In this document: positions 29,135 to 38,733 of the stretch, piece after piece
How positions within the stretch are numbered: position 1 is the stretch's first letter
How the letters are laid out: each line of letters begins with the position of its first letter
Source: Selenomonadaceae bacterium
Lineage (GTDB): Bacteria > Bacillota > Negativicutes > Selenomonadales > Selenomonadaceae
Reading direction: 5' to 3'
Assembly (NCBI GenBank): GCA_022773425.1
Contig: JALFBM010000020.1
Location: forward strand, 1-64,000
DNA: 64,000 nt
The notes under the pieces: generated by a model
Told to the model about the DNA's origin: nothing
Database searches by the model: none
The model's input: only the letters and a program-made list of their open reading frames with translations
Position numbers and translations under genes: made by a program

Positions 29135-29965
29135 TTATTCAGAAAAACAGACGAAAACAGCGAGAATGCCCGCTTCGGCGGAAACAGAAAAGTCCGTCAG
29201 CCCGACGGCAGGCTCGTTGCTCGTCGCGTTCAGAAAATCCTGTGTCAGCGTCTCGCCCTGGAGCTCCCAGTGCAGACCGCAGGTTTTGACGCCGCGGACC
29301 TCTCTGGTCAGCGGAAGGAGTGAGACAGCCTTTGGTGCATGCGCTTCTTTGCATCGCATGGCGACGATCCCGCCGCTCTTTACGAAAAACAGGATCTCGC
29401 GTTCGTCGGCAAGTACGCAGGGGAACGCGGTACGTGACGCCGAAAAGACCGTGCTCATCGCGTGGTCAAACCGTCCACCAAAGGCGCCGGAGAGCAGTAC
29501 GGTTCCGCTGTCCTCTGTACCGGCATCCCAGGATGCAAGCGTCCCGCTTCCCTTCGATGGGATATGCGACTTGTGCCTTGCGATTTCCTGCAGGGCAATC
29601 TGCGTATCGGTGTAATCTTTGGCGCGGACGTAGGTGTCCGATGGGACGCCGCTTGCCAGGGCTGCGTCCCAGGCTGCGCGGTTCGCGCTGTCTCCGTCGC
29701 CGATCAGTCGGTCTGGTGCCAGGCCGGCGTGGCGCAGCGCGTCAAGGCCGCGGTCGAGGGCCCAGCTCTCGCGCTGACGTGCCGCCTGCCGCAGCCAGTC
29801 CGGGGCAGGCGCGCGCCCGCCGCTGACGAGCAGGTAATGCTTCGCTGGCAGGGCAGAGGGGAAAAGAAGCTCCGCCTGTGGGAGGTCGAGAACCTGGCTT
29901 TTTGGGTACGTTCTATGGTTAGCCGGTTCAAAATCTGCGCCGGTACGCCTTTTTTTCTTTATCAT
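29135..29965 (-). CDS. thiN: Thiamine pyrophosphokinase
   Basis: The 276-residue protein matches TPK by order of motifs: ALDRGLDALRHAGLAPDRLI, GDGDSAN (substrate and metal binding; GDFDS is usual), KDYTDTQIALQ and GAFGGRFDHAMS. It would transfer pyrophosphate from ATP to thiamine to make TPP, the cofactor of IorA among others. No TPP riboswitch is seen upstream. ATG at 29965 has aaagga nine bases before. It lies upstream of the DUF438 gene on the same strand. Confidence 0.82.
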   Translation of the reverse strand: MIKKKRRTGADFEPANHRTYPKSQVLDLPQAELLFPSALPAKHYLLVSGGRAPAPDWLRQAARQRESWALDRGLDALRHAGLAPDRLIGDGDSANRAAWDAALASGVPSDTYVRAKDYTDTQIALQEIARHKSHIPSKGSGTLASWDAGTEDSGTVLLSGAFGGRFDHAMSTVFSASRTAFPCVLADEREILFFVKSGGIVAMRCKEAHAPKAVSLLPLTREVRGVKTCGLHWELQGETLTQDFLNATSNEPAVGLTDFSVSAEAGILAVFVCFSE

Positions 29966-30011
29966 GCTTTTCGGTCCTTTTTTTCCGTATACGATCCTTT
30001 ACAGAATATGA

Positions 30012-30017
30012 TATAAT
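30012..30017 (+). promoter_or_regulatory. -10 box for the UPF0173-miaA-hfq operon
   Basis: TATAAT at 30012-30017 in an AT-rich gap, about 50 bases upstream of the gene at 30070. I see no good -35 box. Confidence 0.45.
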
Positions 30018-30069
30018 AGATGAATACAAGAATCAATAAGGGGAAGTTCCATGGGAAAGGGGATTTTCA

Positions 30070-30753
30070 ATGGTAAAGTTTACGTATTATGGGCATTCCT
30101 GCTTTTTGCTGGATGATGGGAAATACAAGGTCTTGACGGATCCGTTTCTGACGGGGAATCCGAAGGCGGCTATCCGTGCGGAGGAGGTCGACTGCGACTT
30201 TCTCCTGATTTCGCATGCGCACAGCGATCATCTCGGCGATGCGCCGGAAATCGCCGGCCGTACGGGCGCGGAACTCGTCGCGATCCCGGAGGTGCTCGCG
30301 CTCTGTGACGCGCGCGTCCGGGGACTGAAATCGCATCCGATGAATCTCGGTGGAAGTCTGACGCTGCCGTTCGGCAAGGTGCGCATGACGCTCGCGCAGC
30401 ACAGTTCCGGCGTGGCAGGGGGCGTAGCCTGTGGGTTTGTTCTCTACATCGGCGGCCAGAAGGTCTATTTCGCCGGGGATACGGCTCTGTTCTCCGACAT
30501 GCAGCTGATTGGGCGCAAGGACGATCTCGACGTCGCGCTGCTGCCGGTCGGCGACAATTATACGATGGGGCTGGAGGACGGCGCGCTCGCGGCGCAGTAT
30601 CTCAATGCGCGCCACGTGATTCCGATGCATTATAACACCTGGCCACTCATCAATCAGGATGTCAAGCACTATAAGGAACTCACGGAGCAGATGACGCGCG
30701 CCGAGGTGCATTTGCTTTCTCCAGGCGAAAGCCTTGTGCTGGATGGGGAATGA
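30070..30753 (+). CDS. UPF0173 metal-dependent hydrolase
   Basis: A 227-residue metallo-beta-lactamase-fold protein. It begins KFTYYGHSCFLL and has the metal-binding motif SHAHSDHLGD, the AGDTALFSDM aspartate and VIPMHYNTWP. This is the YtkL/UPF0173 family, whose substrate is not established. ATG at 30070 after ggggattttca. It overlaps miaA by four bases. Confidence 0.88.
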   Translation: MVKFTYYGHSCFLLDDGKYKVLTDPFLTGNPKAAIRAEEVDCDFLLISHAHSDHLGDAPEIAGRTGAELVAIPEVLALCDARVRGLKSHPMNLGGSLTLPFGKVRMTLAQHSSGVAGGVACGFVLYIGGQKVYFAGDTALFSDMQLIGRKDDLDVALLPVGDNYTMGLEDGALAAQYLNARHVIPMHYNTWPLINQDVKHYKELTEQMTRAEVHLLSPGESLVLDGE

Positions 30754-31772
30754 CCGTGCCCGTGGAAAAGAAACTGCCGCTGCTCGTCGTGCTGGGCCCG
30801 ACGGCGGTCGGCAAGACCGACCTGTCCGTTGACCTTGCCGAGGCCATGCATACGGAGATTATTTCGGGAGATTCCATGCTGATATACCGCGGCTTCGATA
30901 TCGGGACCGCAAAGCCGACGGTGGAAGAACGCCGCGGCGTCCCGCATCATCTGATCGACATCCTTGACGGGACGGAGTCCTATACGGTCACGGATTTTCA
31001 GCGTGAGGCGGCCGCGTGCATTGCGCGTATTGCAGGGAAGGGGAAAATCCCGATCCTCGCAGGCGGTACGGGTCTCTACGTCAAGGCGCTGCTCGAGGGC
31101 TACCAGTTCAACCGGGCGGAGGAACATCCGGCGTTCCGCGCGGCGATGCGGCAGCGCGCGGAAGCAGAGGGAAAGGAAGCCGTATACCGCCTGCTCGAGC
31201 AGCAGGATCCGAAGGCTGCGGCGGAAATCGACCCGCAGAATTTCCGGCGCGTTGTGCGCGCGCTCGAGACGGTGCGCTATGGCGGCGAGTCGATTTCAAG
31301 ACAACGGGCCGGCAGCACGCAGGACACGCTCGTCTACCACGCGCTCGTGCTCGGCCTGCACCGCGACCGGCAGGTGCTTTACGCGCGCATCAACCGTCGC
31401 GTAGAGCGCATGTTCGCGGATGGCCTGGTGGCGGAGGTCCGCCATCTGCTCACGCATGGCATTACGCGGACCGCGCCGGCGATGAAGGGCATTGGCTACA
31501 AGGAGACCGCGGCCTACCTGGCGGGCGAGATCACGCGCGAACAGGCCGTCGAGAGGATACAGACGAATACGCGGCATTTTGCCAAGCGTCAGCTGACCTG
31601 GTACCGCAGGATGCCCTACATTCATTGGATCGATGTCGACGGGCTCACGCGAGAAGAACTTTTGCGAAAAGCTTTGTACGAGGCAGAAGGGTTTTTCCCT
31701 TTTTTCTCGAATAAAAACAATCAGAAAGCGAAAATTGAAGAACAATCGGGAGGAAATCGTCCATGCCAATGA
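30750..31772 (+). CDS. miaA: tRNA dimethylallyltransferase
   Basis: The 340-residue enzyme adds a dimethylallyl group to A37 of tRNAs that read UNN codons. [15 protein letters not shown] is the P-loop; [19 protein letters not shown] and [12 protein letters not shown] follow; [11 protein letters not shown] and [14 protein letters not shown] are diagnostic. It runs 10 bp into hfq, the usual partner in bacteria. Confidence 0.95.
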   Translation: MTVPVEKKLPLLVVLGPTAVGKTDLSVDLAEAMHTEIISGDSMLIYRGFDIGTAKPTVEERRGVPHHLIDILDGTESYTVTDFQREAAACIARIAGKGKIPILAGGTGLYVKALLEGYQFNRAEEHPAFRAAMRQRAEAEGKEAVYRLLEQQDPKAAAEIDPQNFRRVVRALETVRYGGESISRQRAGSTQDTLVYHALVLGLHRDRQVLYARINRRVERMFADGLVAEVRHLLTHGITRTAPAMKGIGYKETAAYLAGEITREQAVERIQTNTRHFAKRQLTWYRRMPYIHWIDVDGLTREELLRKALYEAEGFFPFFSNKNNQKAKIEEQSGGNRPCQ

Positions 31773-32020
31773 AAGCGATGAATTTACAGGATACGTTTCT
31801 GAACCAGGCGCGCAAGGAGAACGTGCCGATTACCATGCACCTGCTCAACGGATTTCAGATCAAGGGACAGGTCAAAGGCTTTGACAGCTATACGGTAGTG
31901 ATTGAGATGATGGGCAAGCAGCAGCTTGTCTACAAGCACGCGATATCGACGATTACGCCGGCGCATCCACTCGGGCGGCCGGAGCGCAAGACAGAGCCTT
32001 CGGATCGATCGGAAAACTGA
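31763..32020 (+). CDS. hfq: RNA chaperone Hfq
   Basis: An 85-residue Sm-like protein. [18 protein letters not shown] is the Sm1 start, [17 protein letters not shown] and [10 protein letters not shown] the Sm2 site. The C-terminal tail is short and charged, as in Gram-positive Hfq. It forms a hexameric ring that pairs sRNA and mRNA. ATG at 31763 has gggaggaaatcg upstream, inside miaA. A terminator follows. Confidence 0.96.
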   Translation: MPMKAMNLQDTFLNQARKENVPITMHLLNGFQIKGQVKGFDSYTVVIEMMGKQQLVYKHAISTITPAHPLGRPERKTEPSDRSEN

Positions 32021-32034
32021 TACCGGGCGCGCGG

Positions 32035-32063
32035 ATTCTCCCTCCAAGAGGGAGAATTTTTTC
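32035..32063 (+). terminator. Terminator after hfq
   Basis: Stem attctccctc / gagggagaat with a three-base loop and a T run. Confidence 0.92.
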
Positions 32064-32096
32064 TGTAAGAGCAAAGAAAGCGAAGGGATAACCGAG

Positions 32097-32555
32097 ATGA
32101 AGAGAACAAGGGGCTTTGCGGTCGTGACGCGCTGGCAGGGAAAGGGCGTCGCGCTGCCCAGGCGGCAGACCGCGCGGAGCGCGGGCTACGATCTCGAGGC
32201 GGCGGAGGGCGTGACCATCGCGCCGGGCGAGACGGTGATGGTCGCGACAGGCGTCAAGGCCTATATGCAGCCCGATGAGGTGCTCATGATCTACAACCGC
32301 TCGAGCCTTGCCACGAAGCGGCGGCTGACGTTGGCGAATACGGTCGGCGTCATCGACGCGGATTACTATGACGCGCCGGAAACGGAGGGTGAGATCTTCA
32401 TCCCGCTTTACAATTACGGGGCAGAGACGCAGCAGATTGCCAAGGGCGAGCGCGTGGCGCAGGGCATTTTTACGAGATACCTGACGGCCGACGGCGACGC
32501 GCCGGGACTTGGCATTGCGCGCTCTGGCGGTTTTGGCTCGACCGGCAGGCAGTGA
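32097..32555 (+). CDS. dut: dUTP diphosphatase
   Basis: A 152-residue trimeric-type dUTPase that keeps uracil out of DNA and supplies dUMP. The five family motifs are visible: SAGYDLEA, NRSSLATKRRL, GVIDADYYD, KGERVAQGIF and a C-terminal RSGGFGSTGRQ arm. ATG at 32097 follows cgaagggataaccg. The oxidoreductase gene starts 22 bases after the stop. Confidence 0.92.
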   Translation: MKRTRGFAVVTRWQGKGVALPRRQTARSAGYDLEAAEGVTIAPGETVMVATGVKAYMQPDEVLMIYNRSSLATKRRLTLANTVGVIDADYYDAPETEGEIFIPLYNYGAETQQIAKGERVAQGIFTRYLTADGDAPGLGIARSGGFGSTGRQ

Positions 32556-32577
32556 AGTTCAAGCGAAAGAGGGAGAC

Positions 32578-33870
32578 ATGATGGCTGTTCATGTGATTCA
32601 CGAGGCACATCGGTGCCTGCAATGCAAGGAACCACTCTGCATGCTGCACGGATGCCCGCTCAAAACGGATATTCCAGGAATGATCCGCGAATTTCTCGCG
32701 GGAAATGCAAATAAAGCGGGGGCCATGCTGTTTGAGAACAATCCGATGAGCGATGTCTGCTCGATGGTCTGCGACCATGAAAAGCAATGCGAGGGGCATT
32801 GCCTGCTGTCCAAGGAGCCGGGCGGATCCGCCGTGCAGATTTCCGCGATCGAGCATTATATTTCGGATCTGTACCTGCGAAAATTCAGCCTCGCACGGCG
32901 CGCGCGCCGCGGGCAGCGCGTCGCGGTCATCGGGTCCGGCCCGGCCGGCCTTACGGTTGCGACAAAGCTCGCGCAGCACGGCTACGATGTGACGATTTTC
33001 GAGCGCATGGATCAGATCGGCGGGCTCATGCGCTACGGCATCCCGGATTTTCGCCTGCCGCGGCGCATCCTCGACACCTACGCGCATAAGCTCAAGCGCC
33101 TCGGCGTCCATATCCGCCCGCATACGACGCTCGGCGGCGCATTGCGCCTCGACGACCTGTTCGCGGACGGCTACGATGCCGTCTTCATCGGCGCGGGCGT
33201 CTGGCGTGCGCGCCGGCTCGGCGTGAAGGGCGAGACGCTCGGGAACTGCCACTACGCGATCGATTATCTGCAGGATCCGTACGTCTATGAGCTCGGCCCG
33301 CGCGTCGCCATCATCGGCTCCGGGAATGACGCGATGGACGCGGCGCGCACGGCGATACGGCACGGCAGTGAGCAGGTCTACGTCGTCGCGCGGCATTACG
33401 AGGTATCGTCGAGCAAACGGCAGGCGGAATACGCGCAGGCGGACGGCGCGGAGATCATCTACGCGCGCCATACGGTCGAGATCACGCCGGAGGGGCCTCT
33501 GCTCGCCCTGCGGCATTTCGACGAGAACGGAAAATGCACGCGCGAGGACGAGGCAAAGCTCCTGCAGGTCAACAGCACGATCATATCCGTGAGCCAGGTG
33601 CCGAAGGATAAGATCGCCCGCACGACGCACGGGCTCGAGACGAATGAGCGCGGGCTCATCGAGGTCGACGAGAACGGGCAGACAACGCGCGAGGGCGTGT
33701 TCTCGGGCGGCGATGTCGTGACCGGCGCGAGCCGCGTCGTGCTCGCGGTCAGGAATGCGAAGAAGGTCGCTGCGGCGATGGAGCGCTATCTCGAAGAAAA
33801 GGCCGCTTCCGATGCCGGAACGCAGCGGGCCCCCGAAGCGCCGCATCCGATCCTCCACGGTTTTGAATGA
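32578..33870 (+). CDS. GltD-like NAD(P)-dependent oxidoreductase
   Basis: This 430-residue iron-sulfur flavoprotein resembles the glutamate synthase small subunit. Two N-terminal cysteine clusters (CLQCKEPLCMLHGC and CSMVCDHEKQCEGHC) would hold 4Fe-4S clusters, followed by FAD-binding VAVIGSGPAGLTVA and NAD(P)-binding VAIIGSGNDAMDAA. No large GltB subunit gene is adjacent, so it may act as a stand-alone or homotetrameric glutamate synthase, or as an NfnB/SudA-type subunit; I cannot choose. ATG at 32578 or 32581, after agaggga. Confidence 0.8.
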   Translation: MMAVHVIHEAHRCLQCKEPLCMLHGCPLKTDIPGMIREFLAGNANKAGAMLFENNPMSDVCSMVCDHEKQCEGHCLLSKEPGGSAVQISAIEHYISDLYLRKFSLARRARRGQRVAVIGSGPAGLTVATKLAQHGYDVTIFERMDQIGGLMRYGIPDFRLPRRILDTYAHKLKRLGVHIRPHTTLGGALRLDDLFADGYDAVFIGAGVWRARRLGVKGETLGNCHYAIDYLQDPYVYELGPRVAIIGSGNDAMDAARTAIRHGSEQVYVVARHYEVSSSKRQAEYAQADGAEIIYARHTVEITPEGPLLALRHFDENGKCTREDEAKLLQVNSTIISVSQVPKDKIARTTHGLETNERGLIEVDENGQTTREGVFSGGDVVTGASRVVLAVRNAKKVAAAMERYLEEKAASDAGTQRAPEAPHPILHGFE

Positions 33871-33906
33871 GCGTCCGCTGGCCCTGTACAGGCAGCTGTC
33901 CCTTCC

Positions 33907-33935
33907 TTGACAGTTACGCGAAAAATGCGTAAAAT
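33907..33935 (+). promoter_or_regulatory. Promoter of rny
   Basis: TTGACA at 33907-33912 and TAAAAT at 33930-33935 with 17 bp spacing, about 55 bases upstream of the ribosome binding site of rny. Confidence 0.75.
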
Positions 33936-33990
33936 AGTAAGGTATCGTTATGTAGAAAAATGGAAAAATAACGAGTAAATAGAAAGGGAG

Positions 33991-35541
33991 GTGCCCATCA
34001 TCGATACTGCAGTAACTGTATTATCAGCAATCGTTGCATTGCTCATCGGTGCTGGCGGCGGCTACGTGATGCGCAAACGCGCAGCGGAGGCGCAGATCGG
34101 CTCAGCCGAAGAGCATGCAAAGAAGATTATATCGGATGCGAAAGAAAAAGGCGAAACCAAGAAAAAAGAAGCCCTGCTTGAGGCGAAGGAAGAAATCCAC
34201 AAGCAGCGTCAGGAATTCGAGAAGGAATCCCGCGAACGCCGCAATGAGCTTTCCAAACAGGAACGCCGCGTAGAACAGAAGGAAGAGAACCTCGACAAGA
34301 AAATCGAGGCGGCGAGCCGCAGGGAGGAATCCCTGATCCGCAAGGAGAACCGGCTCGAGAAGACCCAGCAGGCCGCGGAAGCCATGCACGAGAAACAGAA
34401 ACAGGAACTCGAGCGGATCTCCGGCCTGACCGAGGACGAAGCGCGCACGCGGATCATGGCTGAGGTTGAGGACGAACTCAAGCACGAGAAAGCCATGAAG
34501 CTCAAGGAATACGAGCAGCAGACGAAGGACGAGGCGGATAAGAAAGCGCAGGATATCATCGCGCAGGCCATCCAGCGTTGTGCGGCGGATCAGGTCGCGG
34601 AGACGACGGTCTCGGTCGTCGCCCTGCCGAACGACGAGATGAAAGGCCGCATCATCGGCCGTGAGGGACGCAATATCCGCACGCTCGAAACGCTGACGGG
34701 TGTCGACCTCATCATCGACGACACGCCGGAGGCGGTCATCCTCTCGAGTTTCGATCCGGTCCGTCGCGAGGTCGCGCGCATCGCGCTCGAAAAGCTCGTG
34801 ACCGACGGCCGCATTCATCCGGCCCGCATTGAGGAAATGGTCGAGAAAGCGAAGCGTGAAGTCGACCAGCGCATCAAGGAAGCCGGCGAACAGGCGACGT
34901 TTGAGACGGGCGTGCACGGCATCCATCCGGAACTCATCCGCCTGCTCGGCCGCATGCGTTATCGCACGAGCTACGGACAGAACGTGCTGAACCACTCCAT
35001 CGAGGTCTCGCATCTCGCCGGGGTTATGGCTGCAGAGCTCGGCTGCAACGTCACGCTGGCGAAGCGCGGCGGCCTGCTCCACGATATCGGCAAGGCGGTC
35101 GACCGCGATGTCGAGGGGCCGCACGTCACGATTGGTGCGGATCTCGCGCGCAAGTTCCACGAATCCAAAGATATCATCAACATTATCGAATCCCACCACG
35201 GGGACTGCGAGCCGACAACGGTTGAGGCCGTCCTGGTCGCCGCTGCGGATGCGGTGTCCGCAGCACGGCCTGGCGCGCGCCGCGAGAGCCTTGAGTCGTA
35301 TTTGAAGCGCCTCAAGAGCCTCGAGGAGATTGCGGAGGGCTTTGACGGTGTCGATCGCTGCTACGCCATTCAGGCGGGCCGCGAGATTCGCGTGATGGTC
35401 AAGCCGGACAAGGTGGATGACGCGGAGGCCGCGGCCCTCGCGCACGATATCACCAAGAAAATCGAGAACGACCTCGAATATCCGGGACAGATCAAGTGCA
35501 CGGTCATCCGCGAGACGCGCGCTGTGGACTACGCAAAATAA
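33991..35541 (+). CDS. rny: Ribonuclease Y
   Basis: The 516-residue membrane-tethered endoribonuclease starts mRNA decay. It has an N-terminal membrane segment (about residues 7-25), a long charged coiled coil (about 30-200), a KH domain ([20 protein letters not shown]), and an HD domain ([13 protein letters not shown]). The listed GTG at 33991 overlaps the Shine-Dalgarno sequence itself (ggaggtg at 33987-33993), so real initiation may be at one of the ATC codons at 33997 or 34000. ymdB lies downstream after one unknown gene, as the rny-ymdB pairing predicts. Confidence 0.93.
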   Translation: MPIIDTAVTVLSAIVALLIGAGGGYVMRKRAAEAQIGSAEEHAKKIISDAKEKGETKKKEALLEAKEEIHKQRQEFEKESRERRNELSKQERRVEQKEENLDKKIEAASRREESLIRKENRLEKTQQAAEAMHEKQKQELERISGLTEDEARTRIMAEVEDELKHEKAMKLKEYEQQTKDEADKKAQDIIAQAIQRCAADQVAETTVSVVALPNDEMKGRIIGREGRNIRTLETLTGVDLIIDDTPEAVILSSFDPVRREVARIALEKLVTDGRIHPARIEEMVEKAKREVDQRIKEAGEQATFETGVHGIHPELIRLLGRMRYRTSYGQNVLNHSIEVSHLAGVMAAELGCNVTLAKRGGLLHDIGKAVDRDVEGPHVTIGADLARKFHESKDIINIIESHHGDCEPTTVEAVLVAAADAVSAARPGARRESLESYLKRLKSLEEIAEGFDGVDRCYAIQAGREIRVMVKPDKVDDAEAAALAHDITKKIENDLEYPGQIKCTVIRETRAVDYAK

Positions 35542-35550
35542 CGATAGCTT

Positions 35551-35579
35551 AAAAACCTCCCTCCTCGAGGGAGGTTTTT
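35551..35579 (+). terminator. Terminator after rny
   Basis: Stem aaaaacctccctc / gagggaggttttt with a three-base loop. Strong and near-symmetric. Confidence 0.92.
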
Positions 35580-35605
35580 GCGACAATAGCAAGGACGGAA
35601 AAACT

Positions 35606-36163
35606 ATGGCATTTGAAAAGCTGAAGGCGGCGTTTCGGGACGCCGTCGGTAAAAAGCGTTCGGCAAAGCAGGAATACGTGCAGTTCCTCGGGGCGATGCT
35701 GGTGAAGTACCCGGAAATCCATACGGTTGCCTACGATCCGAGGACCTGTACGATGACGATGTCGTTCGCCGTGACCGGCGAAATCACGAAGCAGAAGCTC
35801 CAGTATTTCGCGAACCTGCTGATCGAGAGCATCAAGACGCATCGGCATCTCGAGGGGCACCGCGATCAACCCCGCATGGAGGTGCGCGCCGAGGCCGCCA
35901 AGGATACGATGATCCTTTCGATCGACCGCGATATCCGTGATCTCTACGTGGCGGAGATCGACCTGATGGCCGATCTCATGCAGGACTGCTTCGGCGACCA
36001 GCTCCTCGTGCAGGAGGATGCCGCGATGACCGATGAGTTCATTGCGGGGCAGGAGGCGCTGTTCGGCAATCTGCTCGACACGGCGCGCAAGACCCCACCA
36101 TCGCAGCGTCTGTCCGGGTACCGCGACGCGGGCCGTGTCATCGTCTACAACGGCAGACTATAA
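35606..36163 (+). CDS. Conserved-looking hypothetical protein between rny and ymdB
   Basis: I do not recognise this 185-residue soluble, charged protein (MAFEKLKAAFRDAVGKKR at the start). It has no Cys cluster, membrane segment or nucleotide-binding motif. It is likely cytosolic and mainly alpha/beta. ATG at 35606 follows aaggacggaaaaact. It is ten bases upstream of ymdB, so the two are probably cotranscribed, and the rny-to-ymdB position hints at RNA metabolism, which is a weak inference. Confidence 0.6.
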   Translation: MAFEKLKAAFRDAVGKKRSAKQEYVQFLGAMLVKYPEIHTVAYDPRTCTMTMSFAVTGEITKQKLQYFANLLIESIKTHRHLEGHRDQPRMEVRAEAAKDTMILSIDRDIRDLYVAEIDLMADLMQDCFGDQLLVQEDAAMTDEFIAGQEALFGNLLDTARKTPPSQRLSGYRDAGRVIVYNGRL

Positions 36164-36173
36164 GGAGGCAGCT

Positions 36174-36956
36174 ATGCGTATTTTAATGGTCGGCGATGTC
36201 GTTGGGCGGCCGGGCCGCCGCTATTTCCGCGAGATCACCCCGAAGCTCCGCAAGGAAAGGGAGATTGACGTCGTCATCGTGAACGGCGAGAATTCCGCGG
36301 GCGGCAAGGGCATGACCGAGAAATCCCTCGCGGAATTGCTTTCGGGCGGTGCCGATGTCATTACGTCTGGCAACCATATCTGGGACAAAAAGGACGTGCT
36401 CGGCTTCATCGACCGCGAGCCGTTCCTGATCCGGCCGGCAAATTATCCGGGGGATGCACCGGGCAAAGGCTGCTGCATCTTCCCGTACCGCGCGAAAAAC
36501 ATCGGCGTGATGAACCTATCCGGTCGCTCGTTCATGCCGCCGCTCGATGATCCGTTCCAGGTCGTCGAAGACCTCTTGCGTGCGATGCGGGATGACTGCG
36601 ATATTTTGCTGCTCGATTTCCATGCGGAGACGACTTCGGAAAAGATGGCGATGGCGTGGTATCTCGACGGGAGAGTCAATGCGGTCGTCGGCACGCATAC
36701 GCATGTGCAGACGGCCGATGCACGCATCCTGCCCAAGGGCACGGCGTTCCTCACCGATCTTGGCATGACGGGCCCACGCGATTCGGTGCTCGGCGTTGAG
36801 ACCGAGGCGATTCTCTATAAATTCACGACCGGGCGTCCCGTTCGCTTTGAGGTTGCGGATGGTCCCTGTATCTATAATGGGGTGATTTTGACCATCGACG
36901 ACAGCACGAATGCGACAACGGGAATCGAGCGTATTTTTCTTTCGGAAGAAGCTTGA
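36174..36956 (+). CDS. ymdB: YmdB family metallophosphoesterase
   Basis: The 260-residue calcineurin-like enzyme is of the YmdB/TIGR00282 family, reported in Bacillus to hydrolyse 2',3'-cyclic nucleotides. MRILMVGDVVGRPGRR, VNGENSAGGKGM, TSGNHIWDKK, DFHAETTSEK and VGTHTHVQTADA give all the metal ligands. ATG at 36174 follows taaggagg. It regularly accompanies rny. Confidence 0.93.
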   Translation: MRILMVGDVVGRPGRRYFREITPKLRKEREIDVVIVNGENSAGGKGMTEKSLAELLSGGADVITSGNHIWDKKDVLGFIDREPFLIRPANYPGDAPGKGCCIFPYRAKNIGVMNLSGRSFMPPLDDPFQVVEDLLRAMRDDCDILLLDFHAETTSEKMAMAWYLDGRVNAVVGTHTHVQTADARILPKGTAFLTDLGMTGPRDSVLGVETEAILYKFTTGRPVRFEVADGPCIYNGVILTIDDSTNATTGIERIFLSEEA

Positions 36957-37027
36957 AAGAAAAGGATTTTCGAAAAAAAAGGCGAAGACTATAAAGATAG
37001 GATAAAATGTGCAGAGGGAGGCGCAGC

Positions 37028-37864
37028 ATGGCAAGCGATCTGCATATCCATACGACTTTTTCCGATGGCAGGTATACGCCGGAGGTGGTCGTGCATATGG
37101 CGAAGGAAGCGGGACTGCACTATATGGCAATCACCGATCACGATACCGTGGACGGGATTGCCGCGCTCTACGAAAAAGGCCTGTACCCGTGCAAGTCCAT
37201 TCATATCATTCCGGGCATTGAATTCTCGGCGCATCATCCGACCTACGAGATTCATATTCTTGGCTATAATATCGACATTTATTACGGCGAACTCGTCGAG
37301 CGCCTGAACGATGTGCGCGAGGCGCGCTGGGCGCGATTCGCTGAGATGGTCGAGAAAATCCAGGCACTCGGCTATCAGTTGACGGAGGCCGAGGTGATGA
37401 AGGTCGCGGGCAGCAGCAAGTCGATCAGCCGTTCGCATATTGCGCGCGTACTCGTCAAGAAGGGCTATTTCGAGACGGTAAGGCAGGCGTTCGATGAAAT
37501 CCTCGCGAAGGGGCGGCCGGCCTACGTGCCGCATTATCGCCTGAGCATCGAGGAGATCACCGAACTCATTCGTTCCGCGGGCGGTACGCCGGTACTCGCG
37601 CACCCGAAGCTCATTGGCGATGAAGAACTCGTAAAGAAACTCGCAGGCTCCGGCATGTTCGACGGGCTCGAGGTTTTTTACCCGCGCAACGACGCGGAGG
37701 ATACGAAACGGTATCTCGCCCTCGCGGAGCAATACGGACTCATGGTATCCGGCGGCTCGGATTTCCACGGGTTCCCGACGCGCTATCCGCAGGAACTCGG
37801 CGTCTTTACCATCGACGATATCTGGGCAGAGAAATTCTACCGTCCCACGAAGAAAATTGGCTGA
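37028..37864 (+). CDS. PHP domain phosphoesterase
   Basis: A 278-residue PHP-domain protein with SDLHIHTTFSDG at the N-terminus, TDHDTVDG, GIEFSAHH and a C-terminal SGGSDFHG metal ligand. This form resembles 3',5'-nucleoside bisphosphate phosphatase/RNase AM proteins that trim 5'-phosphorylated oligonucleotides, which would fit the RNA-decay neighbours. ATG at 37028 after agagggaggcgcagc. Confidence 0.85.
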   Translation: MASDLHIHTTFSDGRYTPEVVVHMAKEAGLHYMAITDHDTVDGIAALYEKGLYPCKSIHIIPGIEFSAHHPTYEIHILGYNIDIYYGELVERLNDVREARWARFAEMVEKIQALGYQLTEAEVMKVAGSSKSISRSHIARVLVKKGYFETVRQAFDEILAKGRPAYVPHYRLSIEEITELIRSAGGTPVLAHPKLIGDEELVKKLAGSGMFDGLEVFYPRNDAEDTKRYLALAEQYGLMVSGGSDFHGFPTRYPQELGVFTIDDIWAEKFYRPTKKIG

Positions 37865-37893
37865 GTGTCGCCGCAGGAAAGGAGGAGCGGAGG

Positions 37894-38727
37894 TTGGACG
37901 TTATCGCGCTCGTCGGTCCGAGTGGAACCGGCAAAAGTCACCGCGCACTCGTGGTCGCGCAAAAGCATCACGCTGACGCGATCATCGATGATGGAATCCT
38001 GATCAAGGGCGGGAAGATTCTCGCTGGCCATTCGGCCAAAAAAGAGAAGAACCGTATCATGGCGGTGCGCCGTGCCATCTTTATCCTGCCCGGCCATGCG
38101 GAGGAGGTGGAGGCGGCGATCCAAAAGGCAAAGCCGCACCGCATCCTCGTGCTTGGGACGTCCGAGAACATGGTGCAGAAAATCACGAAAGCGCTGCATC
38201 TGCCGCCCATCCAGCAGATCATCCATATCGAGGATATTGCGACGAAGGCGGAGATGGCAAAAGCCCGCTACTACCGCCTCAAGCAGGGGAAGCATATCAT
38301 CCCGGTGCCGACCATCGAGCTCAAACCGCATTTTTCCGGTTTTCTTGTGGATCCCATTCAGTCCTTATTCAAACGGTCGCGGACGAAGCGCCGCCGTCTC
38401 GGGGAGAAATCCATCGTGCGGCCGGTGTTCAGTTACTATGGGAAGCTCAGCATTGAGGATACGGCAATCCAGGCCATCGTGCGCGAGGTGCTCGAGCAGG
38501 AAACGGCAATCCGCAAAGTCAACCATATCCATGTCGAGCATATCTTCCAGGGCGATGAGGATATGGGACTGCGCATTCACGCATCGGCGGCGCTCGGCTA
38601 CGGCGCGCACATCCCGACCCTGATCCGCCGCGGCCAGCAGAACGTCCGTGACAAGGTCGAGTATATGACCGGCATGGTCGTGCATGAGGTCGATATCATG
38701 GTCAACACGCTTTTTGTGGAGGCGTAA
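37894..38727 (+). CDS. P-loop NTPase with Asp23-like C-terminal domain
   Basis: The 277-residue protein begins MDVIALVGPSGTGKSHRAL, a clear P-loop (residues 8-15), resembling nucleotide kinases. The last roughly 80 residues (VRPVFSYYGKLSIEDTAI to VRDKVEYMTGMVVHEVDI) look like the Asp23/Gls24 stress-protein family. I do not know a characterised protein with this combination. It may couple ATP binding to an envelope-associated Asp23 function. TTG start at 37894 has a strong aaaggaggagcggagg upstream. It lies just before the second ftsH (6 bp), suggesting one operon. Confidence 0.7.
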   Translation: MDVIALVGPSGTGKSHRALVVAQKHHADAIIDDGILIKGGKILAGHSAKKEKNRIMAVRRAIFILPGHAEEVEAAIQKAKPHRILVLGTSENMVQKITKALHLPPIQQIIHIEDIATKAEMAKARYYRLKQGKHIIPVPTIELKPHFSGFLVDPIQSLFKRSRTKRRRLGEKSIVRPVFSYYGKLSIEDTAIQAIVREVLEQETAIRKVNHIHVEHIFQGDEDMGLRIHASAALGYGAHIPTLIRRGQQNVRDKVEYMTGMVVHEVDIMVNTLFVEA

Positions 38728-38733
38728 TTAGGT

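Noticed and set aside
29966-30069. TPP riboswitch upstream of thiN
   Set aside because: No conserved TPP-element core (such as ctgaga) is seen in the gap.
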